Of a stretch of DNA of 64,000 nt, positions 35,815-50,248 are shown in pieces. This DNA comes from Panulirus ornatus (taxonomy: Eukaryota > Arthropoda > Malacostraca > Decapoda > Palinuridae). The stretch's first letter is position 1, and every line of letters begins with the position of its first letter. A program made the translations under genes and the position numbers. The stretch is taken from assembly GCF_036320965.1 (NCBI RefSeq), contig NC_092287.1, positions 3,526,297-3,590,296 on the forward strand. Reading direction: 5' to 3'. The notes below the pieces were generated by a model. The model was not told where the DNA came from, did not search any database, and saw nothing but the letters and a program-made list of their open reading frames with translations.

Positions 35815-35817
<3 letters not shown>

Positions 35818-35892
<75 letters not shown>
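35818..35892. repeat. (TA)n array
   Basis: About 75 bases of TA, 33 bases after the CT array. Confidence 0.98.
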
Positions 35893-35894
<2 letters not shown>

Positions 35895-36215
35895 TGTGCT
35901 ACCTGCCGGGATATCAAGGAGGGTTAGAGACGGCTGCGCAGTGAGCAGGCACTTCAGTGGCTGTCGAGTCTCTGCTTTACCCCCACGCGTGGGCTGCTGG
36001 GTCTCAGTCCACCAACTTACAGTGTCTCCATCCTACACTTGACACTTTACTAAGCATAATTCACAGGACACGATCTTCGGAACCCTGGATATTCCTGCGG
36101 TGAGCGCTACGCGCTTGCACTGCCCCTTTGGGGGAAAAAATATCTTTGTAATTGCTCTCGTTAATGTGGACTGGTACAAGCGGAATAATAGTAAGACAGA
36201 GATTAAGTCTTAAGG

Positions 36216-36745
36216 TTCAGAATGACGGATACAGAGGGTTCAGAATGACGGATACAGAAAGTTTAGAATGACGGATACAGAAAGTTCAGAATGACGGATA
36301 CAGAAAGTTCAGAATGACGGATACAGAAAGTTCAGAATGACGGGTACAGAGGGTTCAGAATGACGGATACAGAGGGTTCAGAATGACGGATACAGAGGGT
36401 TCAGAATGACGGATACAGAAAGTTTAGAATGACGGATACAGAAAGTTCAGAATGACGGATACAGAAAGTTTAGAATGACGGATACAGAGGGTTCAGAATG
36501 ACGGATACAGAGGGTTCAGAATGACGGATACAGAAAGTTTAGAATGACGGATACAGAAAGTTCAGAATGACGGATACAGAAAGTTTAGAATGACGGATAC
36601 AGAAAGTTCAGAATGACGGATACAGAAAGTTTAGAATGACGGATACAGAAAGTTTAGAATGACGGGTACAGAGGGTTCAGAATGACGGATACAGAAAGTT
36701 TAGAATGACGGATACAGAAAGTTTAGAATGACAGATACAGAAGGT
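36216..36745. repeat. 23-bp minisatellite, about 23 units
   Basis: Unit TTCAGAATGACGGATACAG plus AGGG or AAAG. Units alternate between GGGTTC and AAAGTT(C/T) subtypes in runs. Almost no indels, so the array is probably young. Confidence 0.95.
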
Positions 36746-36903
36746 ATTGAATGACCCATTGAATGACGCATTTTTTATTGTACCAGGAAACTATACTGTA
36801 ATTTTAAAAGGCTTCCGAAGGTTATTCTCAAGTAATCTCTCGTGATTACCTTGGTGATCAAAGGTAATTCTCAAGTTATCACGTGTAATCCTCTTTTATT
36901 TTC

Positions 36904-36905
<2 letters not shown>

Positions 36906-36952
<47 letters not shown>

Positions 36953-36954
36953 AT

Positions 36955-36995
<41 letters not shown>
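36906..36995. repeat. (CA)n facing (GT)n
   Basis: About 45 bases of CA, a 6-base spacer TTATAC, then about 38 bases of GT: an inverted pair able to fold into a long hairpin. Confidence 0.95.
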
Positions 36996-38569
<1,574 letters not shown>

Positions 38570-38698
38570 CCTGACGCCTGGAGTCACGGGGAACGTAAGG
38601 ATGTGTTGGCTGCTCGGAGAGGGAGCTGGACGTTCGTCAAAGAGGTGGCTGGCAACTAGTTCTCTCTGGCTGGAGATCAGGTCATTGTGTGAAGGTTG

Positions 38699-38700
<2 letters not shown>

Positions 38701-38738
<38 letters not shown>
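38701..38738. repeat. (GT)n array
   Basis: About 38 bases of GT. Confidence 0.95.
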
Positions 38739-38740
<2 letters not shown>

Positions 38741-38844
38741 TTGAGGAAGTGCCGTCCGTGGCGTATATATTTAGATAGATGTATAGATAGATAGATTAGG
38801 TAGATCAGAAGTATCTGTCGTAACAATACGCCTCGCTCTCCATA

Positions 38845-38930
38845 ATGGTCAGGTCAGACACCAGGCCATCGTACCCGTCGAGGTCGTGCCGTCGTTTTCA
38901 AGGGTCGTACCGACGTGCCCAAGGGTCGTA
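38845..38930 (-). repeat. Foldback-like repeat, locus 9 (centre and right arm)
   Basis: TGGTCAGGTCAGACACCAGG, CCATCGTACCC, then right units GGTCGTGCCGTCGTTTTCAA and GGGTCGTACCGACGTGCCCA. A (CT)n array starts 13 bases later and may have replaced the rest. Confidence 0.6.
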
Positions 38931-38939
38931 AGTTGGGGT

Positions 38940-38942
<3 letters not shown>

Positions 38943-39020
<78 letters not shown>
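38943..39020. repeat. (CT)n array
   Basis: About 78 bases of CT. Confidence 0.98.
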
Positions 39021-39021
<1 letters not shown>

Positions 39022-39462
39022 CGTATGCAGATCAGGTCCGCGCGTGCCAGCCATGGCCGATCGCTCCAGGAAACGCAATCGGGATCCCGTCACGAACGTG
39101 GCGCGCGATCGGCCACAAAGAGGATCCTCGTCTGAACATAGCGGATATCGGGGCTGGAAAAAAAAAATATGTCCAATTTGGGTTCATGGGAGAAAACGGA
39201 CGGGTAGAATCCGGATTCACTGGCGGGGAAATGGGATTCCGGACACGATCTAAGCCCACTCAGGGTTAGCAAGACGGGAACATTGAGTATAGACAGCACG
39301 GTTGTAATCTGTGAATACTTGTCCTCTAGTTGGTGATGATAAACCAAATAATAACAAAATAAACCAAGTAAAAAGCTCCCAAATGTCATTAAGGGTGATG
39401 TTGATACTGGTTTACATTTGTTATGAAGTTTTTTTTTTTTGTATTTATGTCTTGGGTATATA

Positions 39463-40553
39463 ATATATACCAGATATCTCATATATATGATATACCAGGT
39501 ATCTCAGATATATGATATACCAGGTATCTCAGATATATGATATACCAGGTATCTCAGATATATGATATACCAGGTATCTCAGATATATGATATACCAGAT
39601 ATCTCATATATATGATATACCAGGTATCTCAGGTATATGATATACCAGGTATCTCAGATATATGATATACCAGATATCTCATATATATGATATACCAGGT
39701 ATCTCAGATATATGATATACCAGGTATCTCATATATATGATATACCAGATATCTCATATATATGATATACCAGGTATCTCAGATATATGATATACCAGGT
39801 ATCTCATATATATGATATACCAGATATCTCAGATATATGATATACCAGGTATCTCAGATATATGATATACCAGATATCTCATATATATGATATACCAGGT
39901 ATCTCAGATATATGATATACCAGGTATCTCATATATATGATATACCAGATATCTCATATATATGATATACCAGGTATCTCAGATATATGATATACCAGGT
40001 ATCTCAGATATATGATATACCAGATATCTCAGATATATATGATATACCAGATATCTCAGATATATGATATACCAGATATCTCAGATATATGATATACCAG
40101 ATATCTCAGATATATGATATACCAGATATCTCAGATATATGATATACCAGATATCTCAGATATATATGATATACCAGGTATCTCAGATATATGATATACC
40201 AGATATCTCAGATATATGATATACCAGGTATCTCAGATATATGATATACCAGATATCTCAGATATATGATATACCAGATATCTCAGATATATGATATACC
40301 AGATATCTCAGATATATGATATACCAGATATCTCAGATATATGATATACCAGATATCTCAGATATATGATATACCAGATATCTCAGATATATATGATATA
40401 CCAGATATCTCAGATATATGATATACCAGATATCTCAGATATATGATATACCAGATATCTCAGATATATGATATACCAGGTATCTCAGATATATGATGTA
40501 CCAGGTATCTCAGATATATGATATACCAGATATATGATATGCCAGATATATCA
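39463..40553. repeat. 25-bp AT-rich satellite, about 43 units
   Basis: Unit GATATACCAG(G/A)TATCTC followed by AGATATAT or ATATATAT. The right half (from about 40020) is almost pure CAGATATCTCAGATATAT; the left half mixes two subtypes in a CAGG, CAGG, CAGA pattern. No open frame of note. Confidence 0.97.
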
Positions 40554-41063
40554 AGGTGAGGGTAAGTCAGGCTTAGTTCCTCGGACGGGTGGGTGTTGTG
40601 GGAACTTACTTCTTCGGTAGGGTGCGCCCTTCCATGGTTCGGGGGGGGGGGGGTGGTAGAGAAACAGAGAGGAAGAGAGAAGAGTAGATAACATGAGAGA
40701 TTAAAGGAAATCTTTTGAAGGGGACATGGGTGAACGCAGACAGGAGAGAGATGAGGTGGTAAATAAGGATGAATATAAGGGAAAGTAAGAGAACTATGGA
40801 GGATAAGAAGAGGACAGATGTGTTATATTAGACAGTCTTGTTGGGAGGGGGGGGGGAGGCAGGAGACGGAAACGAGGTGTGCAAGACAGCGGGACAGGAA
40901 GGAAAGGAGAGGGTTAACGAGACGGGAAAGTGTGGGAGAGGGAGAGAGAGAGAGGAAGAGGAGCGTGGGAAAGAGGAAGTCCTGAAGGGGTTAGTGGGGG
41001 AGAGGCTCACGTAATGGAGGAAGGGGGAGGGGAATTACCCCACCCTTGTCGGAAGACGTCTAG

Positions 41064-41064
<1 letters not shown>

Positions 41065-41127
<63 letters not shown>
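41065..41127. repeat. (CA)n array
   Basis: About 63 bases of CA. Confidence 0.98.
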
Positions 41128-41128
<1 letters not shown>

Positions 41129-41254
41129 ATGTTGCCCCCACCAGGGCTGACCTCTCCGGCGTGAGCACCCACAGTAAGCCCCATCCTGGTGAGGGAAAGG
41201 GGCGTCGTGGGGGGAAATGTGGAAGAAGGTGGGGAGCTCCTAGACTTCCTTAAT

Positions 41255-41497
41255 CTCGACAATACGACGCTAGATCACGGCGGTACGACTCTAGAGCACT
41301 GCGGTACGACCCCAGAGCACTGTATGGTACGACAACCCGGGGTATCACAAAGGGAGACGACCACTGGGTAACATAACTCGGTCTGTTAGGGTCACGTCAG
41401 GCCATAGGCCGACTCGTCCCAACGGCCTTAAGGACAGTCGTTCTCAAAGCTCGTCCAAGGGGTCGTACCGACGTGTCGTTATGGTCGTACTCTCGAG
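41255..41497 (+). repeat. Foldback-like repeat, locus 10
   Basis: Left units GATCACGGCGGTACGACTC, GAGCACTGCGGTACGACCCC and GAGCACTGTATGGTACGAC; a centre with GGTCACGTCAGGCCATAGGC and AACGGCCTTAAGG; and right pieces GGGGTCGTACCGACGTGTCG and GGTCGTACTCTCGAGC. Confidence 0.6.
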
Positions 41498-41937
41498 CTG
41501 GTGATGTTAATGGCGGAGATGGCATCTTATTATTCTCCTGACAAGGTTTTTTTTTTTCTTTTATCAGCCAGGCTGGTTGATGATGGTGGGTAGGGGTCGT
41601 TAAGACGCGCTGGTTTAATTACCTCGTTAAATTGTGAGCGTTGGTAAGATTGTACAACTTCCTAGTTGGCGTAGGCGAAGGAGGAAGGAAGGGAGGGGTG
41701 ATGTATAATTTTATAAGCCCGACTAATTTGTAAGGGGTAATTAATATGGCTTTAATTAGTGCGGTCAGTCACTGGCTTGGAAATTATTATCTATGTCAGC
41801 GTACAGTGCGTTGGCCATGTATACACATGTACACTGGCATGTGCGTATGTTTGTGTGCACAATCAGGGCATATAGACATATAGAAATGTGTTCACCGGTT
41901 TTAATGAGACTTGATACATACGTAAACTCAGGTATAA

Positions 41938-41939
<2 letters not shown>

Positions 41940-41975
<36 letters not shown>
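41940..41975. repeat. (CA)n array
   Basis: About 36 bases of CA. Confidence 0.95.
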
Positions 41976-41978
<3 letters not shown>

Positions 41979-42162
41979 TCAGTTATCGCCCAACTTGGAT
42001 CAGATGCCATTTATCACCAGCTGACCAAAGGTGATCCACAGACGGACCCAGGCTCTGCATAAGTGGATGTGTCTCATCAACCTGTTGTCTGTGTCGGACT
42101 GTCTCGCCCTCTGTATTTGTCTGGCTGTCTCACGTGTCAAGTCTGGTGTCCACCTTTTGGTG

Positions 42163-42163
<1 letters not shown>

Positions 42164-42235
<72 letters not shown>
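42164..42235. repeat. (CT)n array
   Basis: About 72 bases of CT. Confidence 0.98.
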
Positions 42236-42237
<2 letters not shown>

Positions 42238-42964
42238 ACCATTCCACGGCAGTGTATATTGTGGTTTTAATAGTGTTTTCGCCACCTGTGGACGGACGAA
42301 GCGGATCGCTCACCAAGACGTATTGACTAAATAGCCTCACGTGGAACCGAGCCGGAATGTAAACAAACGGGGGATACATTCAGTCGGACCGGGCGCGGCG
42401 TCCCTCCCACACCTCAGTGTGTGTGTAATTTGTTTGTGTATACGTCGAAGCTCGAAGGTTAACGAGGTGTTCTGTATTTATGTGACATGTTTTAATCTTG
42501 CTTTGTATTACAGAGGTATTGTTAGGTATGTTGCTGTCAGCATCAATTACTATCCTGTAGCTATACATCATGTATTTGATGTATTCTAGAACGCCCTTCT
42601 TGGGTGTGTGGCTGGGGATCCGTTTGGGTGTCTGGACTCTGCTCGCCCCCCCCCTCCCATCACCCTCCTATGTCGATGTACTGTACCCATTGTACCCCTA
42701 GATATGTACCCTTCACCCATACACTCACAGATGCTTTGTCTGTTTATGATTAGACAATAAATATTTTGATACGCTTATAATTCCCCCCATCCATCTCCCA
42801 GTTCGTTTCTGTTGCTTTTCAGTTGTCTGCCTCGTAATTCTTGTGATCATGTACGCGCGAAATGTCGCTCAAATATTTTATTACTTTTTATGTATTTAAA
42901 GGGAAAGTGAACGCGGGAGTCAGTTCCACTGAAATACATGTGGTGTTTGCGGCAACCCCATCAC

Positions 42965-43425
42965 CATGACGACGGTACTACGAGCCTTGGTTACGACGGT
43001 ACGTTCGTTGGGCGCGACCACGCGATCCTAGAGCACGACGGTGCGATGCCTGAGCACGACGGTACGATGCCTGAGCACGACGGTGCGATGCCTGAGGACG
43101 ACGGTGCGATGCCTGAGCACGACGGTACGATGTCTGAGCACGACGGTGCGATGCCTGAGCACGACGGTACGATGCCTGAGCACGACGGTGCGATGCCTGA
43201 GCACGACGGTACGATGCCTGAGCACGACGGTGCGATGCCTGAGCACGACGGTGCGATGCATGAGCACGACGGGACGATCCATGAGGAGGGCGGTACATCC
43301 CCCTGGCCACATGGGGACGACCTTAGAGCACCACGATACGCCTCGCTGATACCGAGGCATGACCTTTGACCTGGGCCATGAGGGCCGTGCTCCCGTGCTC
43401 TAGGGCCGTACCGTCGTGCTCAAGC
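42965..43425 (+). repeat. Foldback-like repeat, locus 11 (long left arm, perfect DR1 centre)
   Basis: At least twelve left units at exact 21-bp spacing from 43031 (GAGCACGACGGTGCGATGCC and the GGTACGATGCC alternate), an ATGACCTTTGACCTGGGCC centre (TGACCTTTGACCT at 43360-43372), then two right units ending GGCCGTACCGTCGTGCTCAA. Because 21 is a multiple of three, several frames on both strands stay open; they are not genes. Confidence 0.8.
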
Positions 43426-43767
43426 TTCAGCAGATGTATATGGAAGGATATTGAGATTTAATTGAACAACTTCGTGAAATATGGTTGGCGTATTGGAAGG
43501 GTCTGGGTTATATTTCATAGTATAGGTTCCGACATTGTCAGGAATTCCCTGGGATAAATATGCGTGCCTTTTTATGTACACGTGGGTTGTATATATGCAT
43601 GTCTGTCGCTGCATATGTATGTGTGTGTCTGTATGTATTTGTGTCTATAATTGTGAAGTAGCGTGTATAGTTGTATGAGAGAGTATTGCCTACGCGTTTG
43701 TTTTTATTGATAGCGTGCGCGTGATTGCATGCATGCAAAACTTTCCTTGCATTGAATATTGCATATG

Positions 43768-43770
<3 letters not shown>

Positions 43771-43830
<60 letters not shown>
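43771..43830. repeat. (CT)n array
   Basis: About 60 bases of CT. Confidence 0.98.
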
Positions 43831-43834
<4 letters not shown>

Positions 43835-44040
43835 ATGGGAGACGGGGGTGTGGGAGGAACACCTCCACCCACTCACCTATCTCGCTTGTCGTAGAAGATG
43901 AGCTAAAGAGAGTTCGAGAGCGGTGGTGGGTCGTGCGCGTCCTCCCCTCCTGTATCATCACCTCCAAAAAAACAAAAACAAGAAAAGCCGAGCTAGAATT
44001 GCTCGTACGATGGCTCAGTCGTCTGTTCCTCGACGCACCC

Positions 44041-44044
<4 letters not shown>

Positions 44045-44117
<73 letters not shown>
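44045..44117. repeat. (GA)n array
   Basis: About 73 bases of GA. Confidence 0.98.
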
Positions 44118-44120
<3 letters not shown>

Positions 44121-44903
44121 GCGGGCGAGCTGTTAGAAAAGATGGATTCTGTATAAACACGAAATCTTAACTGTGAAGGTTCCCTGCTGACGTGGTCAGG
44201 GAGGCGTGGATGAAATGCAGCCGCTGCGCCTCGCGTGTTCCTGCATACTGATTTGCATATCGTTGCGCAGACGTGGGTCATGACCCTTAGGTCACCACAG
44301 TCCAGGCGAAAAATCTATACATTTTTTTCCTTCTTTTAATTAGGGAGGAAAATGTGTGTGTTTGTTTATTTATTTTGTGATCACAAAACCCATCCAAAAT
44401 AGCTTATTTCTGCTAATTACCTTGATGATTACTTTTGGTAACTACCCAGAGTTATTCATTTTGTTGATTACATTTCGAAATGGATTGATTTCTCCTCATT
44501 ACCCCAAAAGTAAATGATTTCTAAAAGTAAACGTATTTTCATGTATTACGAATGTAAAATGCTTGTGCTTATGACCTATGAAAGTATATCAATACTGCTG
44601 ATATATCTACAAGAAAGTGAATTATTGCTTCTTATTCTCTGAAAAGTCAACAAAGTCTCGCTAAGATAATCCCAGATCAAATAATTTCTGTATTGCCATC
44701 CACAAGGATATTATTTCAGCTCATTACCTCAAAGAGTTTAATTATTCACGCCTCCATTAGTAATTACCTGTGCAAATTATCCCCCAAGAATGTATTTCTA
44801 CTGATTATCCCAGAAGAAAGTGATTTTTACTGCTGATGTAAAAGTGAATTACCTCTGGTAATTACCCAAACTGTAAATTGTTTCTCCTAGTAACATCCAA
44901 AGT

Positions 44904-44905
<2 letters not shown>

Positions 44906-44977
<72 letters not shown>
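44906..44977. repeat. (CT)n array
   Basis: About 72 bases of CT inside the older array. Confidence 0.98.
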
Positions 44978-44978
<1 letters not shown>

Positions 44979-45007
44979 AAACCCGACGTATCCACCAGCC
45001 TATAAAA

Positions 45008-45110
45008 GGGAGGATGAACAGCTAGGGGTTGACTGTCGACCTATTGCCGCGACCTGGGCTGCCCTTGAGTGCGTTACGGTCCTTTAGCACAGACCACCAC
45101 ACCACGGTGG
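45008..45110 (-). repeat. Diverged tRNA-derived SINE fragment
   Basis: GATGAACAGCTAGGGGTTGA, CTGTCGACC and GACCTGGGCTGCCC follow the same order as the better-preserved copy at 50.0-50.2 kb (TGAACAGCTATGTTGACTGT...). The B-box position is degraded. Confidence 0.45.
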
Positions 45111-45335
45111 GCCCACGTCTGTAAATTACCCTCAGAAGTGTAGACTGTCTCTAAATTCAAATTACCCTCAAAAGTAAAGTATCTCTAAATTCAAAATACC
45201 ATCAAAAGTTACCTATCTCTGAATTCAGAAAGTTTTCCATGTTTTTTTGTGTTTTTTTTCTACCTCAAGTTCCGCCAGATATATTCGGGGACGTAAAGAT
45301 TACGTCCTGGGATGTCCGGCCCGTTCCGTAGACCT

Positions 45336-45408
45336 CCATGAGATTCGAACCCGGGCGCGCGAGCTTAAGCGTCGAACACCACTACCACTTGACCTCACAC
45401 CTGGAGGC
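45336..45408 (-). repeat. tRNA-like sequence (SINE head or tRNA pseudogene)
   Basis: On the minus strand AAGTGGTAGTGG (45390-45379) resembles a Pol III A box and GGTTCGAATCT (45351-45341) a B box, about 28 bases apart. A full cloverleaf with a paired acceptor stem is not evident. Confidence 0.5.
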
Positions 45409-45585
45409 TTGCTAACAACACCCCCCGCCCTCCCGCCCGTTCGTACGTGATATGTAGGTCACTGGTGATCTATATAGTTCAGTGACCTCTGTAGGTTGGT
45501 GGCCTGATTTTCAGGTCACGGGAAGTATAATTACTTGTGGGGTATTAAAGGTCACCACGCTCCCTTTGATAGGCCATCTGTGGTC

Positions 45586-45588
<3 letters not shown>

Positions 45589-45660
<72 letters not shown>
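45589..45660. repeat. (TA)n array
   Basis: About 72 bases of TA. Confidence 0.98.
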
Positions 45661-45662
<2 letters not shown>

Positions 45663-45730
45663 TCTGATGTGATTATTACACGAAAACGCACTTGGGAACT
45701 ATCGTGTTTCATTTCCTCATGGACTCATAG

Positions 45731-46333
<603 letters not shown>

Positions 46334-46817
46334 ACACACATCCGCTGGAAAGTTTGCTGAGCCAGCGTCCCCCTGAGCATTGTGGGCTTCCAACAGCGGT
46401 AGCAGCAGCTGCTGCCGCGGCTAATTACCCGCACTAATCACCCGCTTGATGAGAGGCGAGCGTTATTCAGAACTGTCTCATTAATGACGTCTTTTAAGAC
46501 ACACACGCGCACACACACAAACACACACCCATTTCTCGAGGCCAGAATGGATCACTTAAGCTTTCCTTTTTCCGCCCGGCCTTCCCCCGAGTAGAAGCGG
46601 CTGGGTGAGGAGGGAGGGATCCAGCCAGCACGTAATGAAAACAGAGGATTACTTGGGATCTCATCGCCTCCTTGCCTATAGTATAAACGATCCAAACCCC
46701 CTGAGGCGTAAGGATGGGAGACTCGATCCCTCAGCATTCATTTGTTTTCACTCACTATTTAGAGTGTGTATCTTCTCTCGTGATTATAGTCGGATGGCTG
46801 TATCCTTTCTCTCGATG

Positions 46818-47640
<823 letters not shown>

Positions 47641-47690
47641 CAATTTTACTGTTCGGGACAGACCTAAGTCTGTCCCGAACAGTAAAATTG
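47641..47690. repeat. Perfect inverted repeat, 23-bp arms, 4-base loop
   Basis: Left arm 47641-47663 (CAATTTTACTGTTCGGGACA then GAC), loop CTAA, right arm 47668-47690 its exact complement. It is followed at once by about 12 C residues. Confidence 0.9.
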
Positions 47691-47928
47691 ACCCCCCCCC
47701 CCCTTGCGTCTCGTGTCTGGGTACTGGCCATTGTTTACCCCTGACCGTGATCGTGGTTTAAGGTAATGACTCCTGGTCTGGTGACCGACCTCAGCTGGTA
47801 ATGGCTGTTAAAGGTCACCTGAGTCATTTCCCGTCTCGTGAGTCGAGGCGTCGACGGACGGCATGTCCCTCACATTGTGCTTCACTCCTCTCCTACTTCC
47901 CTTCTTTATCATGCCATCCTGGCTACTC

Positions 47929-47931
<3 letters not shown>

Positions 47932-47995
<64 letters not shown>
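47932..47995. repeat. (CT)n array
   Basis: About 64 bases of CT. Confidence 0.98.
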
Positions 47996-47998
<3 letters not shown>

Positions 47999-48707
47999 CC
48001 TCTATCCTCCTGTTCGACCTCTTTCCCTCTGTTTCTGTATCATCTTCGATCCCTTCCTTTATTGCTTCCCATTCCCCATTTCTTAGCTGTGTCCTCCCTC
48101 TCTTCATCTGTCGTATGTTCCTATACTTTATTCTTCTCTTTTTTTTTTGTTATATTCTCTTCCGTCCCAGTATTGGAAGCTATATTGAACCAGGCATCAT
48201 CAACGATGAAGCAGGTCCGAACAGAATGAAACTGTGCTTCGAGCACACAGTGACGCGCAGTAAATTCTGAACCCCCCGCCTTAGTTTGACTCTCGGAATT
48301 GCCGGGTTTGTGGCGCCTCATTCACAGCCATGGCCAGGGGAACTGTGTGGCAAGGAAGAGGAGTGATTGCCTCTCGCCCCCCTACACTTTCCCCCACGGG
48401 CGGTGTCAAGCTCTTCCGTCAACGTAAAGAGACATGCAAAAATTGGACAAGAAGAATCGGAGACCCAATCATGCTTATGTGCTTGTGACGAGCCGTCCCC
48501 AACTGGCCAGCCCGTCGCCTGTAAGGGGAGCGGAGAGTAGAGAGGAAATTTCACTGGTGTCGTGGAGGAAATTCTCAGGTGAGCATTACCTGCCAGAGCT
48601 GAGGTGTTCTCAAGTCCTGGACTCGCCAGGGGGGATGTCTGTCGGAGGCCAGGATGGCGAAACGAAGGGGAATTTTGTCCGACCGTTCTCGCACTGTCGT
48701 ATGTACC
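47996..48707. other. No gene recognised
   Basis: C/T-rich on the left, mixed on the right; no supported exon. Confidence 0.35.
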
Positions 48708-49100
48708 TGACGACGGTAGTTCGACGGCCCTTGGGTATAACGGTATGACCCCCTTGAGTACTATGATACGATCCTTGAGTGCAACGATGCGACCCCTTAG
48801 CGCAATAGTACGACCCTTGATTACTGTGATACGACCCTTGAAATGCAACGATGCGCCCCCTTAGCGCAATTGTACGACCCTTGAGGACTATGATACAACC
48901 CTTGAAGTGCATCGATGCGCCCCCTTAGCGCAATCGTACGACCCTTGAGGACTATGATACGACCCCTGAGCACAGCGATACGATGCATGAGGACAATGAT
49001 ACGACCCTCAAGTACAGTGGTACGACCCTTGACCACAACGATACGACCCTTCAGGACGACCAAGCCATCCTTGAACACGACGGCGCTACCCCTCGTCCAA
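48708..49100 (+). repeat. Foldback-like repeat, locus 12 (left arm only, 64-bp higher order)
   Basis: About seventeen diverged left units (for example GAGGACTATGATACGACCC, AGCGCAATCGTACGACCC, GCAACGATGCG). A three-unit block of 64 bp repeats exactly three times, with AGCGCAAT at 48799, 48863 and 48927. No right arm found. Confidence 0.75.
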
Positions 49101-49424
49101 GGTGGCGTGGACTTCGACCCGACCTCAGAGGTACAAGATAACGAGAGGAAATACATGTATAGTTCTTGTATTGATGGAGGGATTGAAGTGGTGGGAACCA
49201 GATGAGATACTCCGGCTCCTCCCCCCCCCCCCAACTGTCTACTGATTTACTGTGTGTCTGTCTATCCATATATCTGTCTATCTATCTCGCTATCTCTGTC
49301 TGTTTACCTGTTTGCGTACCTGTCCCTATTTATGTCTTTGTGTGTACCTGTCTTCATCCATTTATCTACCTCTGTATATCTATTCATGTCTGATCCATGC
49401 ATTTATGTATCTGTCAGTCAGTCA

Positions 49425-49455
<31 letters not shown>

Positions 49456-49812
49456 AATCATATCTACCCATCAGTCATGAACTGTATTCCAGTCTCTCAC
49501 AGGATGGTCGAAGCTTGTACAATCAGGCCCCCAGATATTCACATTACGCGAAGCGTATCCTTCCACACCTTTCGTCACGGACGAAGGAATCGTGGTGATT
49601 CACTCACTTCACGAAGGTGACGGATATCCTTCAGGTGCTCCTGACGAAGGAGACGTCACCGATGGTAATGAGTCAGGGACGACGGTGTGCTCCTGGGGCG
49701 CGTGTTTCCTGAAGGGTAATGGCGTCAGGGCGGGGCGGCGGGGGGTCACCTCCGCTTGTTGTGGTGCCAGAATTCCGGCTGTAGGGTTCCTGTGTATGGC
49801 TTAGTCTTAGGG

Positions 49813-49814
<2 letters not shown>
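49101..49814. other. No gene; (CTAT)n tract
   Basis: A degenerate CTGTCTATC-type region from 49255 ends in (CTAT)n at about 49427-49455. The rest is unremarkable. Confidence 0.5.

Positions 49815-49854
<40 letters not shown>
49815..49854. repeat. (GT)n array
   Basis: About 40 bases of GT. Confidence 0.95.
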
Positions 49855-49856
<2 letters not shown>

Positions 49857-50019
49857 TAGCTCAAAGCCGTAATTAAACAAAAAAAAAAGAGTAAAGGAAA
49901 TGGGTGCAGTTGTCTTTGTGTGTGTTTATGTTTGGTATTTGTGCGTGTTACGGGGAGAGAGTTATACCCTTGTGTTGCCCCGACCGGAAATCTTATGTGT
50001 ATATACCTTGTTAATCATT

Positions 50020-50207
50020 TGTACAAACACATACACACACACAAAGGCATATCCCAACTTAAGCCAGGTACCCATTTGTCGGCCAGCTTCGAGGGAAGAA
50101 TGAACAGCTATGTTGACTGTGGACTGACTGCCGCATCTTGGGATTCGAGCCCGGGCGGGCCCGTGCGCGAATCATGGTCAGCGACGCTAACCGCTACAGC
50201 ACGGAAG

Positions 50208-50209
<2 letters not shown>
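50020..50209 (-). repeat. tRNA-derived SINE
   Basis: On the minus strand: TGTAGCGGTTAGCG (50198-50185, A box), GGCTCGAATCC (50151-50141, B box), then a tRNA-unrelated body (AGCTGTTCATTC, AAATGGGTACCTGGC) ending in a GT-rich tail near 50020-50045. This is the arrangement of a Pol III SINE. Confidence 0.65.

Positions 50210-50247
<38 letters not shown>
50210..50247. repeat. (GT)n array
   Basis: Adjoins the 5' end of the SINE. Confidence 0.95.

Positions 50248-50248
<1 letters not shown>

Larger units (their letters stand above)
44390..45235. repeat. Decayed array of AATTACC...AAAGTAAAT...TTTCT motif
   Basis: Variants of GTAATTACCC, AAAAGTAAAT and ATTTCTGCTAATTACC recur every 35-50 bases from 44390 to 44905 and again from about 45120 to 45235 (AAATTACCCTCAAAAGTAAA). 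The array is split by a (CT)n tract and a SINE fragment. Confidence 0.6.

Noticed and set aside
35256..35927. 223-codon + frame
   Set aside because: It strings together a 35-bp minisatellite, (CT)n and (TA)n; no domain and no splice or start context.
39032..39482. Frames at 38886-39269 and 39090-39482
   Set aside because: The segment 39020-39260 is GC-richer and not repetitive, but frames on both strands are equally open and none has a recognisable domain.
42938..43369. 143-codon + frame and several overlapping 100-codon frames on both strands
   Set aside because: They exist only because a 21-bp tandem repeat is a multiple of three; the peptides are pure repeats and open on both strands at once.
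45001..45009. TATAAAAGG as a TATA box
   Set aside because: It lies inside repeat debris (decayed array and SINE fragment) with no gene downstream.
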